The notes: generated by a model from the sequence alone, not told the origin. Positions 36,514 to 46,763 are shown, counted from the first letter of the stretch. The stretch: 64,000 nucleotides of DNA from Pseudoalteromonas neustonica (GCF_001653135.1 NZ_BDDS01000006.1:248001-312000), one strand, 5' to 3'. Translations and numbers: made by a program.

Positions 36514-37890
36514 TTACAGCACAATAATGCTCGTAACTAAGTACGCTATAAACGTGAGTGCGCCGCCAAAAAGTGCGTAAGGCATTTGCGTTTTAACGTG
36601 GGTGAGTAAATCACAACCGGAGGCAATGGCCGATACCGCGCTGGTGTCAGATATGGGCGAGCAATGATCCCCAAATACACCGCCACCTAAGATTGCCGCA
36701 ATCACTAATGAAGGCGGTAAACCTAACGCTTGAATGAGCGGTACGCCAATTGGAATTAAAATTGCGAACGTGCCCCACGATGTTCCAGTCGTGAATGAGA
36801 TCACCGCGCCAGTTAAAAACAGCACCGGAACAACTAAGTATATAGGTAAGTAATCGCCCACCAGTCCCGCTACAAATACGCCGGTGCCTAAATCTTTTAA
36901 GCTTGCGCCAAGTGTAAGCGATAACAACACGATAGCCACCAACGGGAGTAATTCACCCATGCCTTTAAAGCCGATATCCACCAGCTTATGATGAGTAAAT
37001 TGACGTGAACTGATCATTAAAAAGTACGCGACAACACACGCTAAAATAGTTGCATACAGTACAGATTTAGAACCACTGCCGCTGGCAATATCGCCATTAC
37101 CGGTCCAGTACATAAAGCCGACCATGCTGCCAATCAGTGTAATAAGTGGCACTAGCATATAGCGTGCTTTGGTGCCTTTTACCTCTTCTTGTACATCTGC
37201 TTTTTGGTGCTCTAATTGCTCTTCTGCTTTTTTTAATGGGCCATGCACTTTATCAAAGGTGATGGTATAAAAAACTAATAATAAAGTAATAATAGCGTAA
37301 AAGTTATAGCCAATACTGCCCCATAACACCGACACCGCCGACTCTGGTAATTCATAATTACCTAACAAGCCAAGTACATAAGCGCCCCAACCATTAAGCA
37401 AAATTAAAATACACACCGGTGCACTGGTACTGTCGATAATGTAAGCAAGACGTGCTCGGCTCATTTTAAACTTATCAAATAAGCCACGAGATAAAATACC
37501 CGAGGTTAATACACTTAAGTTAGATTCTATAAACACGGCTACGCCTGAGAACATCGTTAAGTAACCAACTTGGCGTTTACTTTTTGCGACGCCTTTGTTC
37601 ATCAATACATTAACGGTTGCTGCCACACCACCAGATTCACGAATGTATGCAAGCAATGCGCCTATTAAAATACTAAAAATCAAAATACGGCTATTCCCCG
37701 GTGAACTAGCCACCGCCACAATACGCTCTATGGTATTTATAAATGTGTTAAAAAGCGTATTTCCATCGCCTTGTAGGGCGAGTAAAAACTCTGAAGAAGC
37801 AACAGCAACTAACAGTGCCATAATCACTTCTTTGCGCCAAAACACGATCAAAATCGCTATCAACGGCGGTAAAATTGAATACCAAGACAT
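36514..37890 (-). CDS. nhaC: NhaC-family Na+/H+ antiporter
   Basis: A 458-residue polytopic inner-membrane protein with about 11 hydrophobic segments. NhaC-family features include GALLAYIRESGG, FIESNLSVLTSG, SFTTGTSWGTFA and GGGVFGDHCSPISDTSAVSA. It exchanges sodium (or a sodium-coupled metabolite) for protons. It lies 136 nt after the amidase/beta-lactamase gene with no shared operon signal. It may supply the sodium gradient for the nearby SSS symporter, but that is speculation. Confidence 0.93.
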   Translation of the reverse strand: MSWYSILPPLIAILIVFWRKEVIMALLVAVASSEFLLALQGDGNTLFNTFINTIERIVAVASSPGNSRILIFSILIGALLAYIRESGGVAATVNVLMNKGVAKSKRQVGYLTMFSGVAVFIESNLSVLTSGILSRGLFDKFKMSRARLAYIIDSTSAPVCILILLNGWGAYVLGLLGNYELPESAVSVLWGSIGYNFYAIITLLLVFYTITFDKVHGPLKKAEEQLEHQKADVQEEVKGTKARYMLVPLITLIGSMVGFMYWTGNGDIASGSGSKSVLYATILACVVAYFLMISSRQFTHHKLVDIGFKGMGELLPLVAIVLLSLTLGASLKDLGTGVFVAGLVGDYLPIYLVVPVLFLTGAVISFTTGTSWGTFAILIPIGVPLIQALGLPPSLVIAAILGGGVFGDHCSPISDTSAVSAIASGCDLLTHVKTQMPYALFGGALTFIAYLVTSIIVL

Positions 37891-38026
37891 ACAATAACCT
37901 TTTTAGTAGCGACTGCGCCGCTGTTATAATTATTTATAAACAAGCCCACTAGCTTAATCAGTTGCACAATAAACTCAACTTAATTCGACTAGTGATTTAA
38001 GTTAGTGGCTTTAATGAGTGATTACA

Positions 38027-40483
38027 TTAATGATTAAGCAAAGCCTCATAAACCAGTGAAATTACTGAGCCATATTTTCCGGTCTCAAACTTTTTACCAA
38101 CAAATTCATAATGGGTGTCATTGCCCTTGATAAGCGAATGACGTGCATTAGTGAGTAAAATAATGGCTAAGTCATACGCAGGATCAATAACGGTTACTGT
38201 GCCTGTCCAGCCAGTATGGCCGTACGCTTGTGGACTTGCGTAAGGACCAAAATGCCACTTTTGAGCATGTTCCCCAGCTCTTCGCCAGCCTAGTCCGTAA
38301 GTTTCATTACTCGCTTGCGGCGCTATAAACTGATCGAGCACTTGCGGGGTAAATATTTGTTTATCGCCATAACCGCCGCGATTTAATAGCAACTGCGAAA
38401 GCACACCAAGATCTTCTACGGTACTAAATAAGCCTGCATGCCCTGCTACGCCACCAAGTGCATAAAATGCTTTTTCGTCGTGTACTTGCCCTTGCAGTAC
38501 GTCGGTGCGTATATTATCAAAACTAATTCGGCCACCACGGCTGTTTCCTGCAAGCTCCGTTGCAGCAATAGTATGTTTACTAACCCCTTTTTGTAACGGG
38601 TTAAACAATGTGTGTTGCAAGCCTAGCGGCTGATAGATTTGCCCCTCAACATAATTATCCAGCGCTTGTTGCGTAATGCGTTCAATCAGCACGCCTAACA
38701 GCATGTAGTCTATATCTGAATACAAGTGCTTAACATTGCGCCCTGCTATAAACGGCACGCCTGTTAACAGTAAATTTTTAGTCCGCAAGCTATTTTGCGA
38801 GAAAAATCGCTCACCAAATTTATTGTCTTTTCGATGAAAGTCCACCACCGCAGGATACCCCGCACTGTGGGTGAGAAAATCTTTTACTAAGCGTTGCTCT
38901 CGCCCGCGCCTTCTAAACTCTGGTAAGTAGTAAAAAAGCGGCTTATTTACATCAAGCTTGCCTTCACTTACAAGTTTCATAAGCGCAAAGTTAGTAGCAA
39001 ACATTTTTGAGTTTGACGCAATATCAAATAAGGTGTCTGTTTGCATTTTTTGCGGCGATTGCATTGCAGTACCATTACGTTGGTATTTTTTTGCATCGCC
39101 ATAACTACTTAGTTTTATTAATTTTCCATCTTTTATTACGCCTAACACTGCCCCTGGAAATCCCGCTGTAATATCATCATTAATAAGTTTATCTACAGCA
39201 CTAAAATTGTATGTATTATTGGCGCTTTTTTTCAGCTGTGGGTAGGCAAAGCGTAAGGTTAAACTTGCGCCTTCGGGCAATACATTGTCCACTTTGTACG
39301 TGTTAACGCCGTTACGCGTGCGTTTACTTAAACTGTATGTGTATTGTTTATTTGCTTGAAGCGGGCTGGCTATATTGATTTTTTCGCCATTGATATAAAT
39401 ATCGGCACTGGTGGCGGTGTTGTTTTCAATCACTAGCTGGCCACGGCCTTTGTAGGCTTTAAACGTACCACGATTATTGACTAATAAACGTGTGCTTGGG
39501 TCTCGTTCGGGAATTAACGCAACCACTTGTGCATTGGCTAGTTGTTTTGGCTGCGGCTCAACTGTGGTTTGCTCTTGATTATACTGCGCCATTAATTTGG
39601 TTGCTTTTTTAGGAAAGTATTTTTCCATTAATGCAAACAGTACTGCGCCACTGCGTGCATCGGCGTTACCACTAACGTGCCATGGTAAAAAATGCATTTG
39701 AAAAGCACTTAAAGTATCGAGTGTTTGCGGATCAAGTTGATTCGTCGCTTGCACATCATAACCGTAGCCACGTAAAGCGCTTTGCATTAAACCTATAGAG
39801 GGTTTAACGACACTAAATTGCTGCCAATATTTATCTACCGTGTGGTTGTCATACCAAGCGCCAACCCCTGCTTGATAGAGTTGATACCACGGAAAACGTG
39901 GACCAGGATCATTTTTACGACTGGGCGCTATATCTGAATGCCCAACAACTTGCGTTGGTCCAATATCAGGGTGGCGCGCTAAAATCCCCTGACTTAACTC
40001 GATTAATAACGCCATTTGTTTAGCATCATAATCTGGGTAAATACACAGCTTTGAGGCATCATTTTGCAATTGTGTATCTAATTCATGCTCTTCTAGTTCT
40101 GGGGAATGACACGTTGGTATGTTAACTATTTCAATACCAATCGATTGGTCGTTTAAGTCCTCTCTGCCTTGCCAGTAACTACGCCCTGCATGCCATGATC
40201 TGTCATGCTCATCGACTAACTGCGTAATTTTAAGTTCGTCATCTGGGTAGCTCGGATCGTTTGACTCAGGCACTAAATAATGTGCACTCAATCCGCCATC
40301 TTCGACAAGTACCTGCATTGATTTTTCATAATTGATAGCGGTGTAATGCATCACTAAAAATTTAACGCGATGGCTATAATTAGCTGACTGAGTAAATTCA
40401 TAAGGCGTTGAAGCACAGCTAACTAAAAAGGCTGCACTGGCAAAAATCCCCAGTTTTTTTAAATAAAATAAAAACGTCATCAT
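38027..40483 (-). CDS. Lipoprotein fusion: AmiD-like amidase + PG-binding domain + serine beta-lactamase-like domain
   Basis: An 818-residue lipoprotein (lipobox LVSC, Cys23). Residues 40-210 form an Amidase_2 domain with zinc ligands H46 (VMHYTA), H182 (VVGHSDIAP) and D192 (KNDPGPRFPW). Residues 225-290 form a peptidoglycan-binding helical domain. Residues 425-815 form a beta-lactamase/esterase domain with SxxK at S490-K493 (IASNSKMF), a YSD in place of YxN, and GHTGWTGT near the C-terminus. The amidase should free stem peptides from MurNAc. The second domain may act as D-amino-acid peptidase or esterase. It is the third gene after a TonB receptor and halogenase homologue. Confidence 0.92.
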   Translation of the reverse strand: MMTFLFYLKKLGIFASAAFLVSCASTPYEFTQSANYSHRVKFLVMHYTAINYEKSMQVLVEDGGLSAHYLVPESNDPSYPDDELKITQLVDEHDRSWHAGRSYWQGREDLNDQSIGIEIVNIPTCHSPELEEHELDTQLQNDASKLCIYPDYDAKQMALLIELSQGILARHPDIGPTQVVGHSDIAPSRKNDPGPRFPWYQLYQAGVGAWYDNHTVDKYWQQFSVVKPSIGLMQSALRGYGYDVQATNQLDPQTLDTLSAFQMHFLPWHVSGNADARSGAVLFALMEKYFPKKATKLMAQYNQEQTTVEPQPKQLANAQVVALIPERDPSTRLLVNNRGTFKAYKGRGQLVIENNTATSADIYINGEKINIASPLQANKQYTYSLSKRTRNGVNTYKVDNVLPEGASLTLRFAYPQLKKSANNTYNFSAVDKLINDDITAGFPGAVLGVIKDGKLIKLSSYGDAKKYQRNGTAMQSPQKMQTDTLFDIASNSKMFATNFALMKLVSEGKLDVNKPLFYYLPEFRRRGREQRLVKDFLTHSAGYPAVVDFHRKDNKFGERFFSQNSLRTKNLLLTGVPFIAGRNVKHLYSDIDYMLLGVLIERITQQALDNYVEGQIYQPLGLQHTLFNPLQKGVSKHTIAATELAGNSRGGRISFDNIRTDVLQGQVHDEKAFYALGGVAGHAGLFSTVEDLGVLSQLLLNRGGYGDKQIFTPQVLDQFIAPQASNETYGLGWRRAGEHAQKWHFGPYASPQAYGHTGWTGTVTVIDPAYDLAIILLTNARHSLIKGNDTHYEFVGKKFETGKYGSVISLVYEALLNH

Positions 40484-40495
40484 GCTTTTTAAACC

Positions 40496-41998
40496 CTAAC
40501 TTTTAGAATACCGGCAATGGCGAGCAACATACTCACTGTGCATAGGAAGTGAGCGCGCGGTTTGCCCGATCATGGTTTTTATTTGTTGCATATATTGCTC
40601 ACAAGCTGCATCGCTCAAACTATTCACCAGCGGATGATAACCTTGTGGCTCAATACCTTGACCATGTAATACTGAAAACCAGCTAAGCTCATTAAATAGC
40701 TCATTGTTTTCTCTGAAAAGTCGGCCATTTTGTGCAAACAAAGCAAGTCGCTCACTTACCGTATTCGGTACATCCATGTGTTGGCAATAACGCCAAAATT
40801 CACTGTCGCTGCGCTTTGTTACCTTGTAATGGCAGATAATAAAGTCACGAACAGCGGTAATTTCTTGTTCAGTGTATCTATTGTAGGTATCCGCATCCAC
40901 CTTCGCCATTGCACAACTAGGAAATAAACTGATCAGCCGTAAAATGGCCGACTGAATAAACTGTAGCCCTGTTGACTCTAGCGGCTCCAAAAAGCCAGCA
41001 GATAGCCCTATGGCCACACAGTTCTTTTGCCATGCTTTTAAACGACGACCATTTTGCCAATTTAATTGGCGTGGCTCAGTCATCGCCTTGGAAGGTAACT
41101 GCGCGGCTAACTGCGCGATTTGTTGTTCTGCACTAGTAAATCCGCTTGCGAATACACGCCCATTACCAATACGATGCTGTAACGGAATTTGCCATTGCCA
41201 CCCTGCTTTATGAGCGGTGGCTTGGGTGTAAGGCTTTAACTCTGGGAGTGATTCGCTGGCAATCGCAATCGCGCTATCACATGGTAACCAATGCTGCCAT
41301 GACTCAAAACCAACATGCAAAGCTTGGTTGATCAAGCGCCCTTTAAAACCGGTGCAATCAATAAATAATTCACCACTGATCACCTGACCATCATCAAGAA
41401 TAAGATCTTTAATATGGCCGTTACTTGGCTCAATGGTTACCTGTGAAATAGTGCCTTGGATATGTTTAACGCCTTGTTTAATAGCCAGCGTTGATAAAAA
41501 CTCGGCATATTTAACAGCGTCAAAATGAAATGCATAGTTAAGGGTGCTATGCCCTTTGGTTGTTTGCCCTACGATACGGTCAAAGCGGTTTAATTTAGCG
41601 GCATGCCCTTCGAGGCAATAATCTAATATTGGGGCTGGGTTGGTGTTTTTTACACTTTTTAACCAGTAATGATGAAATGCAATGCCATTTAAGTTAACCC
41701 CATATGGCCCAAATGGGTGCATGTATTGCTGCCCTATTTGTCCCCAATCAATAAATTCGATTCCTAGCTTAAAGGTACCTGAAGTGGCACTTAAAAATTC
41801 ATTTTCATCAATACCAATTAGTTGATTAAACTGACGAATTTGCGGGATCGTGGCCTCCCCGACCGAAACAGTGCCTATTTGCGCTGATTCTACCAAGGTT
41901 ATATTTACATGCTCGCCAAGTAGTTTACTCAGCGCTGCTGCGGTCATCCATCCCGCAGATCCGCCACCAGCAATAACCACTTGCTTAATATTGTGCAT
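40496..41998 (-). CDS. Tryptophan-halogenase family flavoprotein
   Basis: A 500-residue FAD-dependent protein. The N-terminal dinucleotide fold has GGGSAGWM (11-18). The conserved catalytic Lys sits at K78 (GTFKLGIEF) and the halogenase WxWxIP signature is WQWQIP (267-272). The C-terminal EPLEST block follows. All key residues of flavin-dependent halogenases are present. In marine bacteria this subfamily is typically paired with TonB receptors, and its true substrate is unknown. It lies 12 nt upstream of the amidase fusion and 80 nt downstream of the receptor gene, so the three are cotranscribed. No biosynthetic megasynthase is nearby. Confidence 0.92.
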   Translation of the reverse strand: MHNIKQVVIAGGGSAGWMTAAALSKLLGEHVNITLVESAQIGTVSVGEATIPQIRQFNQLIGIDENEFLSATSGTFKLGIEFIDWGQIGQQYMHPFGPYGVNLNGIAFHHYWLKSVKNTNPAPILDYCLEGHAAKLNRFDRIVGQTTKGHSTLNYAFHFDAVKYAEFLSTLAIKQGVKHIQGTISQVTIEPSNGHIKDLILDDGQVISGELFIDCTGFKGRLINQALHVGFESWQHWLPCDSAIAIASESLPELKPYTQATAHKAGWQWQIPLQHRIGNGRVFASGFTSAEQQIAQLAAQLPSKAMTEPRQLNWQNGRRLKAWQKNCVAIGLSAGFLEPLESTGLQFIQSAILRLISLFPSCAMAKVDADTYNRYTEQEITAVRDFIICHYKVTKRSDSEFWRYCQHMDVPNTVSERLALFAQNGRLFRENNELFNELSWFSVLHGQGIEPQGYHPLVNSLSDAACEQYMQQIKTMIGQTARSLPMHSEYVARHCRYSKS

Positions 41999-42078
41999 TT
42001 AATACTCCTACAAAATGACTGACTCAGCCAACGCTAAGCCAGTCTCCCTAATTACACTTTGGCCTTATATACACTCAA

Positions 42079-44946
42079 TTAAAAGCGATATTCTGCATTA
42101 AGCGTATATGCTCGACCACGCGCGCTCGCTACACGAGGATCAAACGCAGCACCTGGTGAGTAATCGTTTTGATGAGCTGTAAACGGTGGATCACGGTCAA
42201 ACAGGTTTTTAATACCAAACGTAATACCTACATTATCAAACCCGGTATACGCTACGCTGTAGTTATAAATTAAATAACTTGATACCGTTGGGTTATAGTT
42301 TTCGATTTCACCGATACTAATTGCACCCGATTGCACGCCTGCTGGCACTTCATCTGCATAACTATCACGGTAAATTTGTGTCACATTATGACGCCAATCA
42401 CCCTGCGTATAGTTAAAGGCGATGGTATGCTTCCAACGAAGTGGAATATTACCGCGAGAATGAGTGCCAACTAAGTTATCGCCAAATGCAATGCTATCAA
42501 GAAGCTTTTTCTTATCTTCAATTAAATAACTACCATTGAAGTTAATATCCCATAAGCCTGCACCTAACTGACCATTGACCTGCATACCCACTTCAACACC
42601 ACTGGTATTACGCTCACCGGCATTAATATAGCGCATATCAATACCTGTTAAGTTACCTTGTGCATCGCGTAAGAAGTTACCGCTAAATGTCTCGTAATTT
42701 TCGAGTAAATCACGAAAGTTTGGCGTTTGTATTGTGCCCTCTGTGATTATTTCCCACCAATCAAGGTTAAAGCTAAATTCGCTGCTTGGTGCCCATACAA
42801 AACCAAAGCTCGATTGCTTTGACTCTTCAGGCCCTAAGTCTTCTTTGCCGCCATAAACTAACGCAGGGGTGATAGGTTGGCAACTAGGGTTTGACACATC
42901 AACGATGCCATTTGCGCACGAAGCAGGATCAGCTAAATCGGAGCCTGTGTACGGCTGCTCTGATACGCCATTAAATAGCTGGTTAAACGAAGGCACTCTA
43001 AACCCTGTGCTGTATGCACCACGAAATAACAACTCTTCCATGGGCTGATACTTAACACCAATTTTAGGGTTAGTTGTGCCGCCAAAGCCTGAGTAATGGT
43101 CATAACGTGCAGCTAAGTTAATCTCTAAACTATCAACTACAGGAATAAGCGCTTCAACAAATACCGCTTTTATATCACGGTGAACATCATCAAGTTCGTT
43201 ACCATTATCAAATGGCGCCCCATAAATGGCAGGTCTATTTTCTGATTCACGACGATCCCCATTAAACTTATAGCCCTCACGGCGTAAATCAATACCTGTT
43301 GCCACCATAATCGTGTCGCCGCCAAGACCAAGTTCAAAACCTGTATCACCTGAGATCGACGCATCAATTTGTGTAAGGGTTGTTTCGCCGCCATATAAGG
43401 TTACGCCACGCGCTGATGCTGCTTCAATTGCATCCATACCCGCTTGAGTTTGTGTTTCTCCCGCTAACAAAAAGGGGTTAACGGCACCGCTACCAATTGC
43501 CTGCGCAAGTAGCTCAGTATAGTGATAGCCACCACCGAGTTCTGATTCAGCCTCGTTTGATGAACGTGAAATACCGGCTTTGTAATCCCAGTCGCCAATA
43601 ATGCCTTCCATGCCCAACTGTACTTTATAAGACGTGGTCGTTGTTTCGATTTCACGGTTACCACAATCCATACAGCGCCAGCGATAGGCAATAGGTGCAC
43701 CAATATTTAACTGATCCGCGCCATAATAGTCAGATAATGCATCAACTATATAATTATACGATGAACCTGTGCTTGGGTAATACCCTGCTGAACCAATTGA
43801 CCACGGCGTAATTTGGTTAGGTTCAAAAATCTTTTTAGAAGTCACTTCTGAGCCAATAACTTCGGCAAATAGCTCGGTGTCTTCATCTAATTTAAACGTA
43901 GCACGCGATACAAAATCAATGCTGTCAACTGGTTGTTGTAAAACCGCAGCTCTTGGGTAATCCCATGCGCAACTGTGTGTTTCATTTTCGCGATTCCACA
44001 GTGCGCCAGTATCAACGCCCATGCCTTCAATTGATTCACACCCAGGCTGCCCAGGAAGTGCTAATACATTAAGTACATTATTAGCGTATGGATTACCTTG
44101 TGCATCAAGGTTATTGGGGTCAATAAGCCCTGTACCAATTAAGTTATAATTTCCATTGGTTGGATCATCGCCGTTACCACGGTTATTGATTGACGCAAAA
44201 GGACCACCACGCGTATCTGGCGATAAACCTCGATTTGGTTGGAAAGTGTTTGTAAAATCACGGTCAGAGCCGCGTAATATATCGACTTTTTTATACGATA
44301 CTGAACCCATGACATTGTAGCCATCGCTGTTTAAATCGCCAGTACCGGCAAGTATACTAAAGCGATTAATATTACCGCCACCTGCTTGTGTAATGTCAGT
44401 AAATGCGTTTAATTGCACGCCTTGGTAATCTTTTTTCAAGATAAAGTTAATGACCCCACCAACAGCATCAGTACCATACACCGCAGATGCCCCATCACGC
44501 AGCACTTCAACACGTTCAATTGCAGCAAACGGAATTGAGTTTAAATCAACAGATGCCCCCTTTAAACCATGACTTGCAATTCGGCGACCATTTAATAATA
44601 CCAGCGTTGAACCCGCACCTTGCTGTCGAAGGTTAGCACTTGATGCGCCATTATTACCGCGTTCTTCACCGCTCACAATCCCTGTATTACTCCCTAAACC
44701 ATCATTTGAATTAGAACCAATATTTAGCTGCAACATGAGTTGTTCTGCCGAGCTAATACCTGCAGCATCAATATCACTGCGGCTAATGATTGTAATTGGT
44801 AGATCACCTTCAAGGGATGTGCGCTTGATACTTGAGCCTGTGACTTCAATACGCTCAATTTTCTTTTCGTCTTGCTCATCTTGTGCTGCATTTGCTGAAG
44901 CACAACCTGCTATTGCAAGGCATATTGCTATTTTATTAAGTTTCAC
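42079..44946 (-). CDS. TonB-dependent outer membrane receptor of the peptidoglycan locus
   Basis: About 955 residues: signal peptide (KLNKIAICLAIAGCASANAA), TonB box-like region IERIEVTGSSIKR, plug domain (ISSAEQLMLQLNIGSN to EVLRDGASAVYGTDAVGGVI), and a 22-strand-type barrel ending in YRF. The GTG at 44946 has GGGAGA at 7 nt and is preferred over the GTG at 44961. No STN domain is present. It heads an operon with the halogenase homologue and the amidase fusion. An operator-like site shared with the MurNAc genes lies about 150 nt upstream. Import of muropeptides or other cell-wall fragments is inferred from context. Confidence 0.92.
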   Translation of the reverse strand: MKLNKIAICLAIAGCASANAAQDEQDEKKIERIEVTGSSIKRTSLEGDLPITIISRSDIDAAGISSAEQLMLQLNIGSNSNDGLGSNTGIVSGEERGNNGASSANLRQQGAGSTLVLLNGRRIASHGLKGASVDLNSIPFAAIERVEVLRDGASAVYGTDAVGGVINFILKKDYQGVQLNAFTDITQAGGGNINRFSILAGTGDLNSDGYNVMGSVSYKKVDILRGSDRDFTNTFQPNRGLSPDTRGGPFASINNRGNGDDPTNGNYNLIGTGLIDPNNLDAQGNPYANNVLNVLALPGQPGCESIEGMGVDTGALWNRENETHSCAWDYPRAAVLQQPVDSIDFVSRATFKLDEDTELFAEVIGSEVTSKKIFEPNQITPWSIGSAGYYPSTGSSYNYIVDALSDYYGADQLNIGAPIAYRWRCMDCGNREIETTTTSYKVQLGMEGIIGDWDYKAGISRSSNEAESELGGGYHYTELLAQAIGSGAVNPFLLAGETQTQAGMDAIEAASARGVTLYGGETTLTQIDASISGDTGFELGLGGDTIMVATGIDLRREGYKFNGDRRESENRPAIYGAPFDNGNELDDVHRDIKAVFVEALIPVVDSLEINLAARYDHYSGFGGTTNPKIGVKYQPMEELLFRGAYSTGFRVPSFNQLFNGVSEQPYTGSDLADPASCANGIVDVSNPSCQPITPALVYGGKEDLGPEESKQSSFGFVWAPSSEFSFNLDWWEIITEGTIQTPNFRDLLENYETFSGNFLRDAQGNLTGIDMRYINAGERNTSGVEVGMQVNGQLGAGLWDINFNGSYLIEDKKKLLDSIAFGDNLVGTHSRGNIPLRWKHTIAFNYTQGDWRHNVTQIYRDSYADEVPAGVQSGAISIGEIENYNPTVSSYLIYNYSVAYTGFDNVGITFGIKNLFDRDPPFTAHQNDYSPGAAFDPRVASARGRAYTLNAEYRF

Positions 44947-45597
44947 TGTTGTTTCTCCCACTGAGCCTGCTATTTATTATTTAGTAATATGTGGTACGTC
45001 CTTTATAAAGCGCCACAGCAGAAACTAGCTGTACCCCTAACGCTTATCTATTTGAACGTTTTTCCCTTTAAACAGTAACACAGCTCAAACCATAGTAAAA
45101 TAAAATATTCCATATAAAATAAACAATAGAAATAACATATACTTTTAGTGTTAATACTCTTTTTAACAACAAAGGCATGGTTGCGTACAAATTCAAGTTG
45201 AGTAGAGATCCGCCACTAAAAACACTCGCCGGCCCTTTAATGAATCAGCTTCTGGGGTGCAATATCAAAAAGGTAGATATTAAGAGCAGTAAAACGGTAA
45301 GCAAACAGCCTGTAAAAAGACGAGGTAAAAACATGACCACAGTAAGGTGCAGAATTTAGCATTTTCCAGGTTGTTATATCTAGGCGTTATTTTGCAACAA
45401 TGACAGGCGCGCTTAATAAGTAACAACAGTGAGAGTCAACGCCTGTAAAACGCCCAAAGAGTTAGTTTAAAAGCGATTTATTTTAATAAGAAAATACTTA
45501 TAGGCGCGAAAATCCACGCCGTATTTTTATTACAAGATTAGTGACTCACAATTGAAAGTTAAGAAGATAACCCAGAGTGTAATTCTAGGTTTTAGGG
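44947..45597. other. Intergenic region upstream of the PG-locus receptor
   Basis: About 650 bases containing the receptor promoter and a MurR-like operator at 45099. The remaining part, including an open frame of 60 codons at 45177, shows no protein-like composition or ribosome-binding site. No RNA gene is recognised. Confidence 0.55.
45099..45112 (-). promoter_or_regulatory. Candidate MurR-type operator (TGGAATATTTTATT)
   Basis: The 14-mer is identical to one upstream of the NlpC/P60 operon (63240) and differs at one base from the core of the perfect palindrome before the symporter operon (59791). It lies about 150 nt upstream of the receptor start. Function is inferred from this recurrence and the RpiR-family regulator in the cluster. 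Confidence 0.6.
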
Positions 45598-46011
45598 TTA
45601 AGGTTTTTTTTCTTCAGTAATAAAAGCCATGCTGTTAATACCAGCTTGCTGCACCTGTTCCATTAAAAATACTACATTCTTATATTGAGTCGTTTTATCC
45701 CCTCGGATATGCACAATAGGTTGCATTGTTTCTTGGGCAGCAATGAGTAAACGTTCAACAAGCTCTTTTTTACTTATCGCTTGCTCAGCCCAAAAATAAT
45801 CGCCTTCACTGTTAACAGATAACACAATAGCCTTTGGCTTAACTTCCAGCTTTTCGCTTTTTGCAGCAGGTAAATCAAGCTCTATCGATTGGTTAATCAC
45901 CGGTACTGTAATAATAAAAATAATTAACAGAACGAGCATAACATCCACCAATGGCGTCATATTAATTTCATTCATAACGTCTTCATCATCACTATCAACA
46001 TTAAATGACAT
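45598..46011 (-). CDS. exbD: ExbD biopolymer transport protein
   Basis: A 137-residue protein with one TM helix carrying the essential Asp in NMTPLVDVMLVLLIIFIITV (about residues 17-36). A periplasmic domain with VHIRGDKTTQYKNVV follows. With ExbB it harvests the proton motive force for TonB. It starts 3 nt after exbB and is the last gene of the heme-type cluster. Confidence 0.96.
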   Translation of the reverse strand: MSFNVDSDDEDVMNEINMTPLVDVMLVLLIIFIITVPVINQSIELDLPAAKSEKLEVKPKAIVLSVNSEGDYFWAEQAISKKELVERLLIAAQETMQPIVHIRGDKTTQYKNVVFLMEQVQQAGINSMAFITEEKKP

Positions 46012-46014
46012 TTT

Positions 46015-46692
46015 CTAGCCTACCTTCGATTGTACTGAACCTGTTAAATAATAAGCATGTAGCTGCGAAGCAAAACGATTCATTTGTATTATTATAGCCT
46101 TATTTGCACGGCTAATTGCGTTATATCCAAGTACAGCAGGGATCGCAACAGCTAGGCCAAACGCCGTCATAACTAACGCCTCACCGACCGGCCCTGCGAC
46201 TTTGTCTATACTGGCCGAACCTGATAAACCGATTCCAATTAAAGCATGATAAATTCCCCACACAGTACCAAACAAGCCGATAAAGGGTGAAGTCGAGCCT
46301 ACAGATGCTAATATTGCCAACCCACCCGATAGTGACTCTCGTGTATCATCAATATTATTTTTAAGCGCTGTTGTTAGCCAATCAGAAAGAGGGACTTGAC
46401 CTTGCAACTGTGCTTGATGGTTTTGATGGTGAGCTTTGGCCTGTAGACCTTGCGATACTAATTTTTGGAATGGTGGCTGTGGAGCCAATAAATCGATTCC
46501 CTTATTTATATCTTGTTGCTGCCAAAACTCTGCGATTAAATATTTAGCCTTTCTTAATTTTAGTAAGCTAATTAAGCGCGTAAAAATAACCGCCCAAGAC
46601 GCTAAGGACATAGCCAACAATGCAAAGCCAACAAACTTAATAACCGCATCACTTTGCTGCCATAACGACGCGATCCCATATGGATTTTCCAT
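46015..46692 (-). CDS. exbB: ExbB/MotA-TolQ-R channel protein
   Basis: A 225-residue protein with three TM helices. The first is at about 18-40. The conserved TM2-TM3 block reads LAILASVGSTSPFIGLFGTV followed by VGEALVMTAFGLAVAIPAVL. It forms the proton channel with ExbD. It lies downstream of the STN receptor, separated by a hairpin at 46728, so it may be partly insulated or have its own promoter. Confidence 0.96.
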   Translation of the reverse strand: MENPYGIASLWQQSDAVIKFVGFALLAMSLASWAVIFTRLISLLKLRKAKYLIAEFWQQQDINKGIDLLAPQPPFQKLVSQGLQAKAHHQNHQAQLQGQVPLSDWLTTALKNNIDDTRESLSGGLAILASVGSTSPFIGLFGTVWGIYHALIGIGLSGSASIDKVAGPVGEALVMTAFGLAVAIPAVLGYNAISRANKAIIIQMNRFASQLHAYYLTGSVQSKVG

Positions 46693-46727
46693 TACACTTC
46701 CTAAGTTAATTTTTAACTACTACATAT

Positions 46728-46763
46728 AAAATCACTCAGCTTTCACTCGCCTGAGTGATTTTA
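46728..46763 (-). terminator. Hairpin terminator after the STN receptor gene
   Basis: AAAATCACTCAG / CTGAGTGATTTTA stem of 12 bp with an 11-nt loop, A/T tracts on both sides, 15 nt after the receptor stop. It probably attenuates read-through from the receptor into exbB-exbD. Confidence 0.8.

Noticed and set aside
40496..44946. Halogenated natural-product gene cluster
   Set aside because: No NRPS, PKS, tailoring or export genes nearby; context is receptor plus cell-wall hydrolase.
45177..45359. Small basic ORF upstream of the PG-locus receptor
   Set aside because: Sixty codons, no ribosome-binding site, composition unlike neighbours and no domain.
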